This document shows positions 17,494 to 26,320 of a DNA stretch of 64,000 nucleotides, piece by piece (the stretch's first letter is position 1; each line of letters opens with the position of its first letter). The notes beneath the pieces were generated by a model, which saw only the letters and a list, made by a program, of their open reading frames with translations, had not been told where the DNA came from and made no database searches. A program made the translations under genes and the position numbers. The DNA comes from Bacteroidales bacterium UBA6397 (GTDB lineage Bacteria; Bacteroidota; Bacteroidia; Bacteroidales; UBA932): assembly GCA_002439875.1 (NCBI GenBank), contig DJQB01000028.1, positions 15,917 to 79,916 on the forward strand, written 5' to 3'.

Positions 17494-18894
17494 ATGAATT
17501 TCAGAATAATAAAGACTGTCATCGCGAGGGAATATCTCACCCGCGTCAAGAAAAAGTCATTCTTTGTCACGACGATTCTTGTTCCTGTCATCTTTGCGGT
17601 CACCATGGTCGTTCTCGGCTTCATAATGGCCGGGACGAAGGAAAGGAAGCAGGACGTGGCGGTCGTTGACCGCTCTGGCATCGTGATGAGCCACTTGCGG
17701 GACACGGACCGGCTAACGTTCACTGATTATTCCACCGAGAATCCTGATTCCGTGAAGGCGCGTCTGTCTGAATACGGGAAGGATGTCCTGGTGGTGGTGT
17801 CACCCCTTGACACTGTAAAGAAGACCGTCTCTGTCCAGACATATTCAAAAGACCCTTTGGGGGTTGAGTTCACCACCGGACTTGCTGATAAGGCTGATGA
17901 GGCGGTCGAGGAATATCGTGTGCAGCAGTACGGCATCGAGAACCTCTCGCAGATCATGGATGAGGTGAGGGCCGATGTCAAGGTGACAGAATACACCTTG
18001 GATGACAAGGGTAATGAGACAATCTCAGAGTCTGGAGTGTACATGATCATCTCCATGCTGCTTGGCATCGTCATCTGGATGTTCATCATGATGTTCGGAG
18101 GACAGGTGATGTCAAGTGTCATCGAGGAGAAGACCAGCAGGGTGGTTGAGGTTCTGATCTCTTCCGTGAAGGCCGTTGACCTGATGTTCGGTAAGATCAT
18201 AGGTGTGGCTCTCGTGGCATTGACCCAGTTCTTCCTGTGGATTGTCCTTACCGGAGTGCTGGTTTCTGTCGCCACTTCCTTCGTGGGCAAGGATATGTTC
18301 GCCCAGATGGCCGGAAATCCTGAGATGATGGCGCAGACAATGGGTGTCACCCCGGATCAGATGCAGGCTCTTGGCGGGGCGACCGCCACTTTGGGTTCCG
18401 CCGCTGACTCCACCACCGTTGTGGCCGGAGAGCCTGACGAGATGAGTGTCATTGTCGGCACACTCGTGAATATTCCTTGGGTCAAACTGGTTGTTTCATT
18501 CCTTATCTATTTCATTCTGGGGTATTTGCTCTATGCTTCGATGTTTGCCGCCGTGGGCTCCGCCGTCGAGAACGAGGGAGATTCGCAGCAACTTCAGATG
18601 CCGCTGACAATCCCGTTGATGATAGCCTACTTCATCATACTTGTGGCTTTCCAGAATCCTGACAGCAGTGTGGTCGTCTGGGGGTCGATGATTCCGTTCA
18701 CATCCCCGATCGTGATGCTGGCCAGGATTCCGTACGGAGTGCCGATGTGGCAGCTGGTAGTTTCAATCGCTCTGCTGCTCGTGACCTTCGTCGGTTGCGC
18801 CTGGCTTTCCGCCAAGATCTACAAGGTCGGTATCCTGATGTTCGGCAAGAAATCTACTTTTAAGGATCTTTGGAAGTGGTTGAGAATGAAATAA
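17494..18894 (+). CDS. ABC-2 type permease, NatB-like
   Basis: The 466-residue protein has one N-terminal membrane segment (about 22-44), a large extracytoplasmic domain (about 50-175), and five or six further membrane segments between about 180 and 450. The motif VIEEKTSRVVEVLISSVKA after the second membrane segment is diagnostic of the NatB/YhaP permease group. An additional loop at about 270-310 is rich in Met, Gln and Ala. It forms an exporter with the preceding ATPase. A Rho-independent terminator follows 24 bp after the stop. Confidence 0.9.
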   Translation: MNFRIIKTVIAREYLTRVKKKSFFVTTILVPVIFAVTMVVLGFIMAGTKERKQDVAVVDRSGIVMSHLRDTDRLTFTDYSTENPDSVKARLSEYGKDVLVVVSPLDTVKKTVSVQTYSKDPLGVEFTTGLADKADEAVEEYRVQQYGIENLSQIMDEVRADVKVTEYTLDDKGNETISESGVYMIISMLLGIVIWMFIMMFGGQVMSSVIEEKTSRVVEVLISSVKAVDLMFGKIIGVALVALTQFFLWIVLTGVLVSVATSFVGKDMFAQMAGNPEMMAQTMGVTPDQMQALGGATATLGSAADSTTVVAGEPDEMSVIVGTLVNIPWVKLVVSFLIYFILGYLLYASMFAAVGSAVENEGDSQQLQMPLTIPLMIAYFIILVAFQNPDSSVVVWGSMIPFTSPIVMLARIPYGVPMWQLVVSIALLLVTFVGCAWLSAKIYKVGILMFGKKSTFKDLWKWLRMK

Positions 18895-18918
18895 TTTGAA
18901 AACCAGGGAGGACATCGC

Positions 18919-18941
18919 GGGCAAACGGTGCCCTCTTTTTT
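18919..18941 (+). terminator. Rho-independent terminator of the holA-ABC operon
   Basis: The stem GGGCA (18919-18923) and TGCCC (18929-18933) encloses AACGG and is followed by TCTTTTTT. It separates this operon from the nucleotidase genes and rules out a start codon for the next gene at 18928. Confidence 0.75.
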
Positions 18942-18957
18942 AATAACCAATAACGTG

Positions 18958-19788
18958 ATGAGAAATCGGCTGTTAATCATGCTGTTTCTGACGGGAGGCC
19001 TAAGTCTCTGCGCTCAGGAACGGACTATCACATGGACAACAGATCCTGTGGACGGGCATCGTACCGGTGTCGTGGCCTCCAACGCGACGAATGTGAACGA
19101 GGCGATGGGCACGGTCAAGGGTTGTACTTACTATGCGCCTAATGGCCGCAAATTCCGTGGGGGAACCGTGAGGGATGTAGCCAGGATAATGCTTGACGCG
19201 CAGCCTGCCATGGCCAAGGTGAAAACCGTCATAGGCCATTCGACAAGGGCGATGGTCAGGACCTATCCGGAGTGCGAGATCTACGATTGGTACATTGATG
19301 AATTGATGCGGGCGACCGCTGACAGCACCGGCAAGCGGGTTGACATCGGTTTTGCCAACCGAGGTGGAGTCCGGATTGACATGCCTGCCGGAGAGGTGCT
19401 GTATGATGACATCATGTCGATGTTCCCGTTTCGCAACTATCTGTGCTATGTGGCTTTACACGGACGCGATGTGCGTGCGTTGCTCGACCGTATGGCCTCC
19501 ACGACTTTGCAGATTGTCGGAGGTGTGAAGGTCACGGTTAAGAATGGCAAGATTGTCTCAGCGCTCGTGAACGGTGAGCCTATTGATGATGACAAGATCT
19601 ACGGTGTCGCCACCTTGAACTTCCTTCTGGACGGAGGCGACGGCTACAAGGTAGCCAACAACGCGGTAGAGATCATTAAGTGCAACGGCTTCCTCTACGA
19701 CACGATGCTCGCCTATGTCCGGAGCCTCACGGCCGCGGGAAAGCCTATCGAGTACCAGAACCAACATTGGATCACAGTCATGGAATAG
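18958..19788 (+). CDS. Exported 5'-nucleotidase C-terminal (substrate-binding) domain protein
   Basis: The 276-residue protein has a signal peptide (MRNRLLIMLFLTGGLSLCAQ) and then only the 5_nucleotid_C domain of UshA-type nucleotidases. That domain carries the nucleoside-binding motifs FANRGGVRIDMPAGEV, FPFRNYL and FLLDGGDGY. The metallophosphatase half is encoded by the next gene, 58 bp downstream. Together they would form a periplasmic UshA-like 5'-nucleotidase or UDP-sugar hydrolase. The C-terminal half is encoded first, the reverse of the fused protein. Confidence 0.85.
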   Translation: MRNRLLIMLFLTGGLSLCAQERTITWTTDPVDGHRTGVVASNATNVNEAMGTVKGCTYYAPNGRKFRGGTVRDVARIMLDAQPAMAKVKTVIGHSTRAMVRTYPECEIYDWYIDELMRATADSTGKRVDIGFANRGGVRIDMPAGEVLYDDIMSMFPFRNYLCYVALHGRDVRALLDRMASTTLQIVGGVKVTVKNGKIVSALVNGEPIDDDKIYGVATLNFLLDGGDGYKVANNAVEIIKCNGFLYDTMLAYVRSLTAAGKPIEYQNQHWITVME

Positions 19789-19838
19789 GTCACAGAGTTT
19801 GTCGAAGAGACTAAGAGCTTGCCGAAATGACAAAAGAA
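19788..19838. repeat. Degenerate copy of a REP-like repeat
   Basis: GGTCACAGAGTTTGTCGAAG begins at the stop codon of the preceding gene and resembles the better copy at 49679-49731 (GGTCACTGAGCTTGTCGAAG). A second degenerate unit (CTAAGAGCTTGCCGAAATGAC) follows. It fills the gap between the two nucleotidase genes. Confidence 0.5.
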
Positions 19839-19846
19839 GATCAGAA

Positions 19847-20674
19847 ATGAAAAAAATATTTTTAGGAATATGCCTGTTCTCCGCATTGTTGAATATAGAC
19901 GCAGCGGCTCAGAGACGGCTCACCATCCTTCATGTAAACGACACCCACAGCCACCTTGAGCCGGAGCGTGCCGGTGAACGTAAAGGGCTTGGCGGGGTGA
20001 TCGAACGCGCGGCCTACCGGGACAGCGTCGTAAAGGCTGACGGAAAGAGGAACGTGCTCCTTCTTCATGCCGGAGATTTCAGCCAGGGTACATCCTATTT
20101 TTCCGTACTCGGAGGCGACATCGAGATTGACCTCATCAACGCGATGAAGTACGACTGCGTGACCCTCGGCAACCACGAGTTCGACAACGGAGTCGAAGAG
20201 CTTGCCCGTCGCCTGTCCAGCATCAAATGCCCGGTAGTCTGTGCCAACTACGATTTCTCGAATGTGGCTCTGGCCAAGTACGTCAAGCCTTACACCATCG
20301 TGAAGAAAGCCGGAATGAAGATCGGCATCATCGGTCTCATGCCGGACATCACCACCCTTGTCTCCAAGGAGGTCTCCGACAAGATTCCCGCCTTTGAGAA
20401 CGCGGAGGTTGTCAACAAATGGGCCGGGTACCTCAAGGCCGAGAAGAAATGTGACATGGTCATCGCCCTGACCCACATAGGCTTCGAGGGTGAACCCTAC
20501 GTAGATCCAACCCTCGTGAAGAGATCCCGCAACGTTGATCTGGTTGTAGGCGGCCACTCCCACACCTTCCTCAAAGCCCCTCACTACGAGAACAACCTCG
20601 ACGGCGTCCCCGTCCCGATCGTCCAGGACGGCGAGTGGGGCCTCAATGTCGGCAACCTCAAGATTTTCAGGTAG
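19847..20674 (+). CDS. Exported 5'-nucleotidase metallophosphatase domain protein
   Basis: The 275-residue protein has a signal peptide (about 1-21) and the calcineurin-like metallophosphatase domain with all dinuclear-metal motifs: ILHVNDTHSHL, LLHAGDFSQG, TLGNHEFDNG, IALTHIG and VGGHSHT. This is the catalytic half of a UshA-type 5'-nucleotidase. The start is placed at the ATG opening the signal peptide, since upstream codons lie in a repeat. It probably works with the C-terminal-domain protein encoded just before it in periplasmic nucleotide salvage. Confidence 0.88.
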   Translation: MKKIFLGICLFSALLNIDAAAQRRLTILHVNDTHSHLEPERAGERKGLGGVIERAAYRDSVVKADGKRNVLLLHAGDFSQGTSYFSVLGGDIEIDLINAMKYDCVTLGNHEFDNGVEELARRLSSIKCPVVCANYDFSNVALAKYVKPYTIVKKAGMKIGIIGLMPDITTLVSKEVSDKIPAFENAEVVNKWAGYLKAEKKCDMVIALTHIGFEGEPYVDPTLVKRSRNVDLVVGGHSHTFLKAPHYENNLDGVPVPIVQDGEWGLNVGNLKIFR

Positions 20675-20784
20675 GCTAATCCGCTGGCATTTTTTCTTTT
20701 GTAGTGTAGGTAATCTTGATTTTTTGTCTAATTTTGTAGTATAGACTTTGCGGTTGATGACATTGCCGCCATTAACTTAAAACA

Positions 20785-20797
20785 GGTCTGCCAGACC
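20785..20797. promoter_or_regulatory. Short palindrome upstream of the monooxygenase gene
   Basis: GGTCTG-C-CAGACC is a perfect 13-bp palindrome 19 bp before the start codon. It could be an operator or a short leader hairpin; no regulator is encoded nearby. Confidence 0.3.
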
Positions 20798-20816
20798 AAC
20801 ATAAAAGTAAATCATT

Positions 20817-21098
20817 ATGGTAAGAATCAATTGTTTTGTCCAAGTGACAGATGCCACTAAGCGCGATGAGGTGATCAATAACGCCAAAGCCCTCGTGGCC
20901 GAGACGCTGAAGAGCGACAAGGGATGCAAGTCGTACGACTTCTTCGCAAGCACTATTCATGACGATCTGTTCATGTTCTGTGAGACGTGGGAAAGCCAGG
21001 CCGATCTTGATGCACATTCGGCAACCGAGCATTTCAAGAAATATGTCGGTGCGATAGAAAAGGTGTCGAAGGTCTCCATCGAGTCGTTCACACACTGA
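20817..21098 (+). CDS. Small ABM-domain monooxygenase
   Basis: The 93-residue protein has the antibiotic-biosynthesis-monooxygenase ferredoxin-like fold: MVRINCFVQV, then KGCKSYDFF, FMFCETWESQADLDAHSATE and a closing HFKKYV segment. The motif E-x-W-x-S-x-x-x-L-D-x-H is characteristic of YgiN-like quinol monooxygenases. Substrate is unknown. It is flanked by a palindrome upstream and a terminator downstream, so it is a single-gene unit. Confidence 0.82.
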   Translation: MVRINCFVQVTDATKRDEVINNAKALVAETLKSDKGCKSYDFFASTIHDDLFMFCETWESQADLDAHSATEHFKKYVGAIEKVSKVSIESFTH

Positions 21099-21119
21099 TT
21101 CTCATTAGACGAATGTAGG

Positions 21120-21153
21120 AGTGGCCATGGCTATTGCTGTGGCCACTTCTTTT
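21120..21153 (+). terminator. Rho-independent terminator of the monooxygenase gene
   Basis: AGTGGCCA (21120-21127) and TGGCCACT (21140-21147) form a perfect 8-bp stem with a 12-nt loop followed by TCTTTT. Confidence 0.7.
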
Positions 21154-21678
21154 ATGCGGACTGTTTCACTTGCCAGCCGCTGATTGTGCGTGTCTGAGAC
21201 GAGAAGTTGATGCCGAGTTCCACGATCTACTTTCCGCTTGCTTGGAACGGCTTGGCGTAACCTTTCTCCTCTATCTGCCTCAGCGCGCTCTATGTCGCAG
21301 ATGAATTGATAAACCGAAAACTCGCCTTGGATGAGGGCTGGCGCATAAAGTTGGCTGAGGGAGTTCAGGAATCCGCTTTCCTCAAGGTCGGAGACGGAAG
21401 TGTACCTGCTGCCCGTCAGGTCTATATGCAGCACGGGGTATGCGGTCCAGTCCTTCTCAAGTGTTCTCCATCGCAAGCCCCTTGAAAAGATCCTTCCGCC
21501 CGCTGAAATAGGCCTCCATCGTTGAGATTAGCAGACTCTTCCCGAAGCGTCGCGGGCGGCTCAGAAAATAATATTTCCCTGTTGACGCAAGGCTGTGGAT
21601 CGCTGCGGTCTTGTCCACATAAACATATCCTCCTTCGCGGATTTCCGAGAAACTCTGTATTCCTATAGGGTACAGCAT
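21152..21678 (-). pseudogene. Broken AAA-ATPase/PD-(D/E)XK nuclease gene (PF09820 type)
   Basis: The intact start reads [20 protein letters not shown] and includes the P-loop [13 protein letters not shown] typical of the Bacteroidota AAA-ATPase-like (DUF1703) family. Near 21460 the frame shifts and the family sequence continues as [17 protein letters not shown]. About 40 codons later most of the protein is missing. The nuclease end is recognisable in frame as YAKPFQASGK, then an in-frame stop (TAG), then IVELGINFSSQTRTISGWQ. About 175 of the usual 500-plus codons remain. Frameshift, internal deletion and stop show a dead copy. Intact relatives are often multi-copy in these genomes. Confidence 0.8.
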
Positions 21679-21912
21679 AGCCACTGTGTTTTGTAATTCA
21701 CAAGATAACAAACATTTTCCAAATCGCAAACCACAGATTGCCAACTGTGGATGCTTGTGGGCGTAGGTGGCGCCTATTCGTGGTACTTACCTTAGCAGAA
21801 CGGATTGTGAGTGGAAAAGGTTGTCGGGCGCACGAGCGGGGCATAAACACCTAGCTGGTGCGTGAAACTATACTTTCTGCGCACCGATTGCATGGGCTGC
21901 CAGAGGCGATAT

Positions 21913-24006
21913 CTATTCCTTGGCCACGGGCTGAAGGTTGACGGTCTGGTAGAAAGCCTGAGCCTCTTTCACCAAAGCCTCGTCTGAGGTTTCCCTCGCG
22001 GTCTCGGTGTGGCGCCAAGGCTCGGTCAGAGTCACGTCGAACTGCTGGACTCTGCGGACGGGGGAGAGGACGGTGAGGACATCGTCACAGTAGTAGCCGA
22101 GATCCTGATAGGTGGCCATGAAGGCTCTTGGGTTATATTCAGAATCAAGGATGTTCTGGCCGTAGAACTTCGAGTCGTAGGAGAAGTGCAGCAGGGAGAA
22201 GACAGTCGGCATCAGGTCGATCTGGGAGCAGAGTTTCTCCACTCTTTGAGGTTGGATGAAGCCCGGGGAATATACGATCGCCGGGATGTGGTACTTGTCC
22301 ACCGGGATGCTGGTCTTGCCGGCGCTGGATGCGCAGTGGTCAGCCACGATGACAAATACCGTGTTGGCGAACCAAGGCTTGCGTGAAGCCTCGGCGAGGA
22401 ACTGCCCAATGGCGAAATCAGTGTACTTCACGGCGGCGGAGCGCGACTTCATCTCACCATCGTAGGTGATCTTTCCTTCCGGGAATGTGTACGGGCGATG
22501 ATTGCTGATTGTGAATATGATAGCGTGGAACGGGATGCCGCTCTCGGCCTTCTTGCCGAACTCTTTAAGGGCCACTCTGTACGAATCCTCATCGCAGGTG
22601 CCCCAGATGTTGGCGAACGTGATGTCTTCTTTCGGGTAGCTGGACTTGTCGATGACCTCGAAGCCGTTACCTGAGAAGTAGGTGCGCATGTTGTCGAAAT
22701 AGCTGTCGCCTCCGTAGATGAAAGAGGTGGTGTAGCCGTTGGCTCTCAGCACTGTCCCGGTAGAGAACAGTCCTGCGTTGTCTGGCCTTTTGATAAGACT
22801 TTCCCCCGCGCTCGGAGGAATGCAGAGGGTGAGTGCCTCAAGGCCCCGGACGGAACGGTTGCCAGCGGCGTAAAGGTTGTCGAACACGAGACTCTTCCCG
22901 ATCAGTGTGTCGAGGTTCGGGGTGATTCCGTCCTCGTTGCCGTAGGCGGAGAGGAAATCGGCGCTGAGGCTCTCTACAGCTATCACCACGATGTTCTTTT
23001 TTATGGCCGGGACGGTGTCTCTTATAGCCTGTACTCCATCTCCGTCCTGGTTGCAAAGCGCGAGCTTGAGTGCCGATGCCTCTTCGGCGGGAAGCATCTG
23101 GTAGAAACGGTCATATTCAAGAGTGCTGCTGCTGTACGCTTCAAGGAAGTTCCAGCATCCGTTGCACTGCAATTCCGTGGCGTAGTTGTTGGCACTCTGT
23201 AGGTTACGGTAGCTGAACCGCAGCCAGAAGAAACTCCCCGTGAACAGGATGGCATAGATGACGAATGTTGCCAGAAATGGAATCATACCACTGTTCCCGG
23301 CCTCGCTGAAATCCTGTCTGCGGAATATTCTCCAGCAGATCAGCACTGCCACAAGCAGTACTCCCAGAACCATAGGAATTATCGGATAGGACTCCAGAAT
23401 ATTCCCGATAACCTCGTTTGTGTAAACCAGATAATCGACGGCAATGAAGTTGTAGCGTACTCCGAACTCGTTCCAGAAGATGCATTCCGAGATGACATTG
23501 GCAATCATAAGGAATATGTATAGTCCCATCGTGAACAGCAGCCCGGCCTTGCACCATCCTTTTCTTATGCTTGGAATGAATAGCCTCAGACAGAAACCTC
23601 CGAGAAGCAGGAGAGACAGAACTCTTGATATCGCGGGGACAACGGAACCATATTCAGTGAATATGTTTGACGGAAGGAATGAGTACACCGCGAAGGCGAG
23701 CAGGGCTGCTGCAAGGACCACACAGAGGGGCTTCTTGTACTTCGCATCGTTAAGCGTTGCGTACAAGAGCATCGCAGGTGCGAGTGCGAGAATCGAAAAC
23801 GCTACATCGTTTATGAAGCCTAAGACAAAGATTTTCAGCCATTCCAAAGCTGTGAATCCTATGACAGTCGGAGGGACGAACAACAGGACTATTCTTGTGA
23901 TTAATCCTGAAGTTGCTGAAAATAAAACGAATACAGGTGCGAAAGACCAAAACCAGTCTCGAACCTTTTGTGTTTTGCAATCGTCAATTATGAAGTTTCT
24001 GTCCAT
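21913..24006 (-). CDS. LTA-synthase-like membrane sulfatase/phosphoglycerol transferase
   Basis: The 697-residue protein has about five N-terminal membrane segments (18-40, 50-72, 82-110, 128-150, 158-180, with more up to about 270) and a periplasmic sulfatase-fold domain (about 335-610). Motifs include NIVVIAVESLSADFLSAYG, the nucleophile region AAGNRSVRGLEAL (Ser or Thr position occupied by Ser), FTISNHRPYTFP and VIVADHCASSAG. Relatives transfer phosphoglycerol or phosphoethanolamine from lipids. As Bacteroidota make no lipoteichoic acid, the acceptor here is unknown, perhaps a periplasmic or surface glycan. It is transcribed alone, divergent from the GH2 gene. Confidence 0.85.
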   Translation of the reverse strand: MDRNFIIDDCKTQKVRDWFWSFAPVFVLFSATSGLITRIVLLFVPPTVIGFTALEWLKIFVLGFINDVAFSILALAPAMLLYATLNDAKYKKPLCVVLAAALLAFAVYSFLPSNIFTEYGSVVPAISRVLSLLLLGGFCLRLFIPSIRKGWCKAGLLFTMGLYIFLMIANVISECIFWNEFGVRYNFIAVDYLVYTNEVIGNILESYPIIPMVLGVLLVAVLICWRIFRRQDFSEAGNSGMIPFLATFVIYAILFTGSFFWLRFSYRNLQSANNYATELQCNGCWNFLEAYSSSTLEYDRFYQMLPAEEASALKLALCNQDGDGVQAIRDTVPAIKKNIVVIAVESLSADFLSAYGNEDGITPNLDTLIGKSLVFDNLYAAGNRSVRGLEALTLCIPPSAGESLIKRPDNAGLFSTGTVLRANGYTTSFIYGGDSYFDNMRTYFSGNGFEVIDKSSYPKEDITFANIWGTCDEDSYRVALKEFGKKAESGIPFHAIIFTISNHRPYTFPEGKITYDGEMKSRSAAVKYTDFAIGQFLAEASRKPWFANTVFVIVADHCASSAGKTSIPVDKYHIPAIVYSPGFIQPQRVEKLCSQIDLMPTVFSLLHFSYDSKFYGQNILDSEYNPRAFMATYQDLGYYCDDVLTVLSPVRRVQQFDVTLTEPWRHTETARETSDEALVKEAQAFYQTVNLQPVAKE

Positions 24007-24065
24007 GTCAAGAAATGAAATACGATTATCAAGCCGCTAAGTTAAGGATTTCCGATGATTATTGC

Positions 24066-24073
24066 TAACTTTG
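24066..24073 (+). promoter_or_regulatory. -7 promoter element TAACTTTG of the GH2 gene
   Basis: It matches TAnnTTTG exactly and ends 7 nt before the start codon, so transcription would begin at or within a few bases of the ATG. Confidence 0.55.
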
Positions 24074-24080
24074 TCCAATT

Positions 24081-26216
24081 ATGAGTAAATCATTCATCTT
24101 GATGAAAAGGCATTTTATGTTCACCGTGGTTGCGGTGATTCTTTTTGCTGCCCTCCCGATGGAGGCTCAAATTCGCGGATTCCGCCAGGAACAGTTGAAG
24201 GAGTGGGAATTTAGTAAAGACGGCTCCGAATGGGAGACTGTTTCGGTGCCTCATTCGTATAATGCTGAGGACGGGCATTCTCCGTACTATTACAGAGGGA
24301 AGGTGACCTATCGCTGCGACTTGAGGATAAATGATGTGAAAAACACGCATTATATCCTTTTTGAGGGGGCAGCGCAGGCCGCCGTAGTCAAGGTCAACGG
24401 TGAGCAGGTGGCCGCGCATAAAGGAGGGTACACTCCGTTTTCAGTGAACATCACCGAGGCTCTTAGAAAGGGTGTCAACAGACTTGAAGTGATTTGCGAC
24501 AACACTGAGGACACGGAGATGGCTCCCGTCACCTCTGACTTTAACAAGAACGGAGGACTTCATAATCCGGTTTGGCTGTTGGTCATGGATGATGTCTATT
24601 TCTCACCGGATGACTATGGCATGTACAGACTCAGATGCGAGACCCCTGTCGTGACAAAGAAAAAGGCGGTCACCAACGTTAAGACCAGACTTGTCAATTC
24701 CAGCAACAGGGATGCCGACATCCTTGTCCGTGTCCAACTTCTTGAGGCTGATGGAAGATTGGGCTATCAGGCGGATCGTGAGGTTCCGGTAGGAGCTTTC
24801 TCTGAATATGACTTTGACCATGAGTTCATTCTCTCGGGGATCCACTTGTGGGATGGAATGAAGGATCCTTATCTCTACACATTGAGGGTTGAATTGTTCA
24901 AAGGAAAAAGGATGATGGACATTGCTGAGACCAAGATTGGCTACCGTTCGATAGAAATGGACCCGGAAAGGGGATTTATTCTGAACGGACGTCCTTACCC
25001 TCTCCGTGGGGTGGCCATGCATCAAGACGCCGATGGAAAGGCCTCCGCTCTCACTCAATCTGACTATCGGCGTGACTACCGTATTGTCAAAGAGTTAGGG
25101 GCTAATTTCCTTCGCTTGGCCCATTATCCTCATAATGATTTTGCATTCCAGCAATGTGACTCCCTCGGCATCATAGTACAGACTGAAGTGCCGTGGGTGA
25201 ATGTTTGCGGTGAAGATGCCACTCAAGCCTATTTCAACAACATCCAGCATCAGATGAAAGAGATGGTGAGCAACCTCTACAACCATCCTTCCATCGCTTT
25301 CTGGGGCATGTGGAACGAGTTGGACACATGGGGCAACAACAATGACCTTCAGGGACAGTTCGATGCTGAAAGAGTGGTCAAGGAAACGGAAAGGCTCTAC
25401 GACTATACCAAAGGATTGGACCCGGGCCGCTTCGTGGGTTTCACCGACTGCTCAAGGTTAGCAAGGGACGGCTACAAGATGCTGAAAGGTGATTTCTGCT
25501 CCCAGAACATCTACTATGGCTGGTACTGGACTCCTAACGATTTCAGCGGCCTGTCCTCTTCGATGAAGAAACTCCATGAAATGAAGCCTGACATGCCTTT
25601 CAATGTTTCTGAATATGGAGTCGGCATCAACCCTTACTGTCATGTGTGGAACCCGTCAGACGCAATCCGCGACAAAGATGAGGACAGCAAGCATTATGAG
25701 GAATATGGCAACCGCTTCCACGAGTCCTATGTCCGCCAGATCAAGGCTATGCCATGGCTGAACTTCACTTCTGTCTGGGTCCTGTTTGACTTCCCTGTGG
25801 CGAACCGTCAAGAGGGTTACATGGACTCTGAGGACGGTGTTAAATTCGTCCGGAACAATGATCGCAAGTACATGAATGATAAGGGACTCGTCACCCGTGA
25901 CCGCCAGACGAAGAAAGATGTGTTCTATCTCTACAAGTCTCTTTGGAACAAGGACGAGACCACTGTTTACATCACTTCCCGTCGTCTTAAGTATTTCCCT
26001 GCCGGACAGGACCTTCGCATCAAAGTCTATAGCAACGCCAAGTACCTCACCCTCTACCAGAACGGTCGCCAAGTGACGCGTCTGACCTCTTCAGAGGAAT
26101 CCAGTGGTGTTGTCTGGACATTCCCGGCCGTACGCCTAAAGACCGCGGAAGACACTTTCAAGGTTGTCTCCAACAACGGTGTCACCGATGAGATAATTCT
26201 CAAGAAAGCCAGATAA
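24081..26216 (+). CDS. Exported glycoside hydrolase family 2 (beta-galactosidase type)
   Basis: The 711-residue protein has a signal peptide (about 8-29), a sugar-binding jelly roll (about 35-190), an immunoglobulin-like domain (about 190-295) and a TIM barrel (about 296-590). The acid/base is Glu413 in GMWNELD and the nucleophile is Glu511 in FNVSEYGVG. A final beta domain (about 620-710) closes the chain. It lacks the large C-terminal domain of LacZ. It hydrolyses terminal beta-galactosides or related sugars in the periplasm. The gene is convergent with lolE-like and has its own promoter and a terminator. Confidence 0.9.
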   Translation: MSKSFILMKRHFMFTVVAVILFAALPMEAQIRGFRQEQLKEWEFSKDGSEWETVSVPHSYNAEDGHSPYYYRGKVTYRCDLRINDVKNTHYILFEGAAQAAVVKVNGEQVAAHKGGYTPFSVNITEALRKGVNRLEVICDNTEDTEMAPVTSDFNKNGGLHNPVWLLVMDDVYFSPDDYGMYRLRCETPVVTKKKAVTNVKTRLVNSSNRDADILVRVQLLEADGRLGYQADREVPVGAFSEYDFDHEFILSGIHLWDGMKDPYLYTLRVELFKGKRMMDIAETKIGYRSIEMDPERGFILNGRPYPLRGVAMHQDADGKASALTQSDYRRDYRIVKELGANFLRLAHYPHNDFAFQQCDSLGIIVQTEVPWVNVCGEDATQAYFNNIQHQMKEMVSNLYNHPSIAFWGMWNELDTWGNNNDLQGQFDAERVVKETERLYDYTKGLDPGRFVGFTDCSRLARDGYKMLKGDFCSQNIYYGWYWTPNDFSGLSSSMKKLHEMKPDMPFNVSEYGVGINPYCHVWNPSDAIRDKDEDSKHYEEYGNRFHESYVRQIKAMPWLNFTSVWVLFDFPVANRQEGYMDSEDGVKFVRNNDRKYMNDKGLVTRDRQTKKDVFYLYKSLWNKDETTVYITSRRLKYFPAGQDLRIKVYSNAKYLTLYQNGRQVTRLTSSEESSGVVWTFPAVRLKTAEDTFKVVSNNGVTDEIILKKAR

Positions 26217-26238
26217 TCAGGCTGGATTGGTATTTTCT

Positions 26239-26281
26239 CCGTGGTGTGAGAATTGAGATTCCTGCACCACGGTTTGATTTT
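26239..26281. terminator. Terminator between convergent GH2 and permease genes
   Basis: CCGTGGTG (26239-26246) and CACCACGG (26265-26272) pair perfectly across an 18-nt loop, followed on the plus strand by TTTGATTTT. It probably ends the GH2 transcript. Confidence 0.6.
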
Positions 26282-26320
26282 CCATGGCTGCGTAGAAGCA
26301 GGTGTTTACACAATGGTAAG

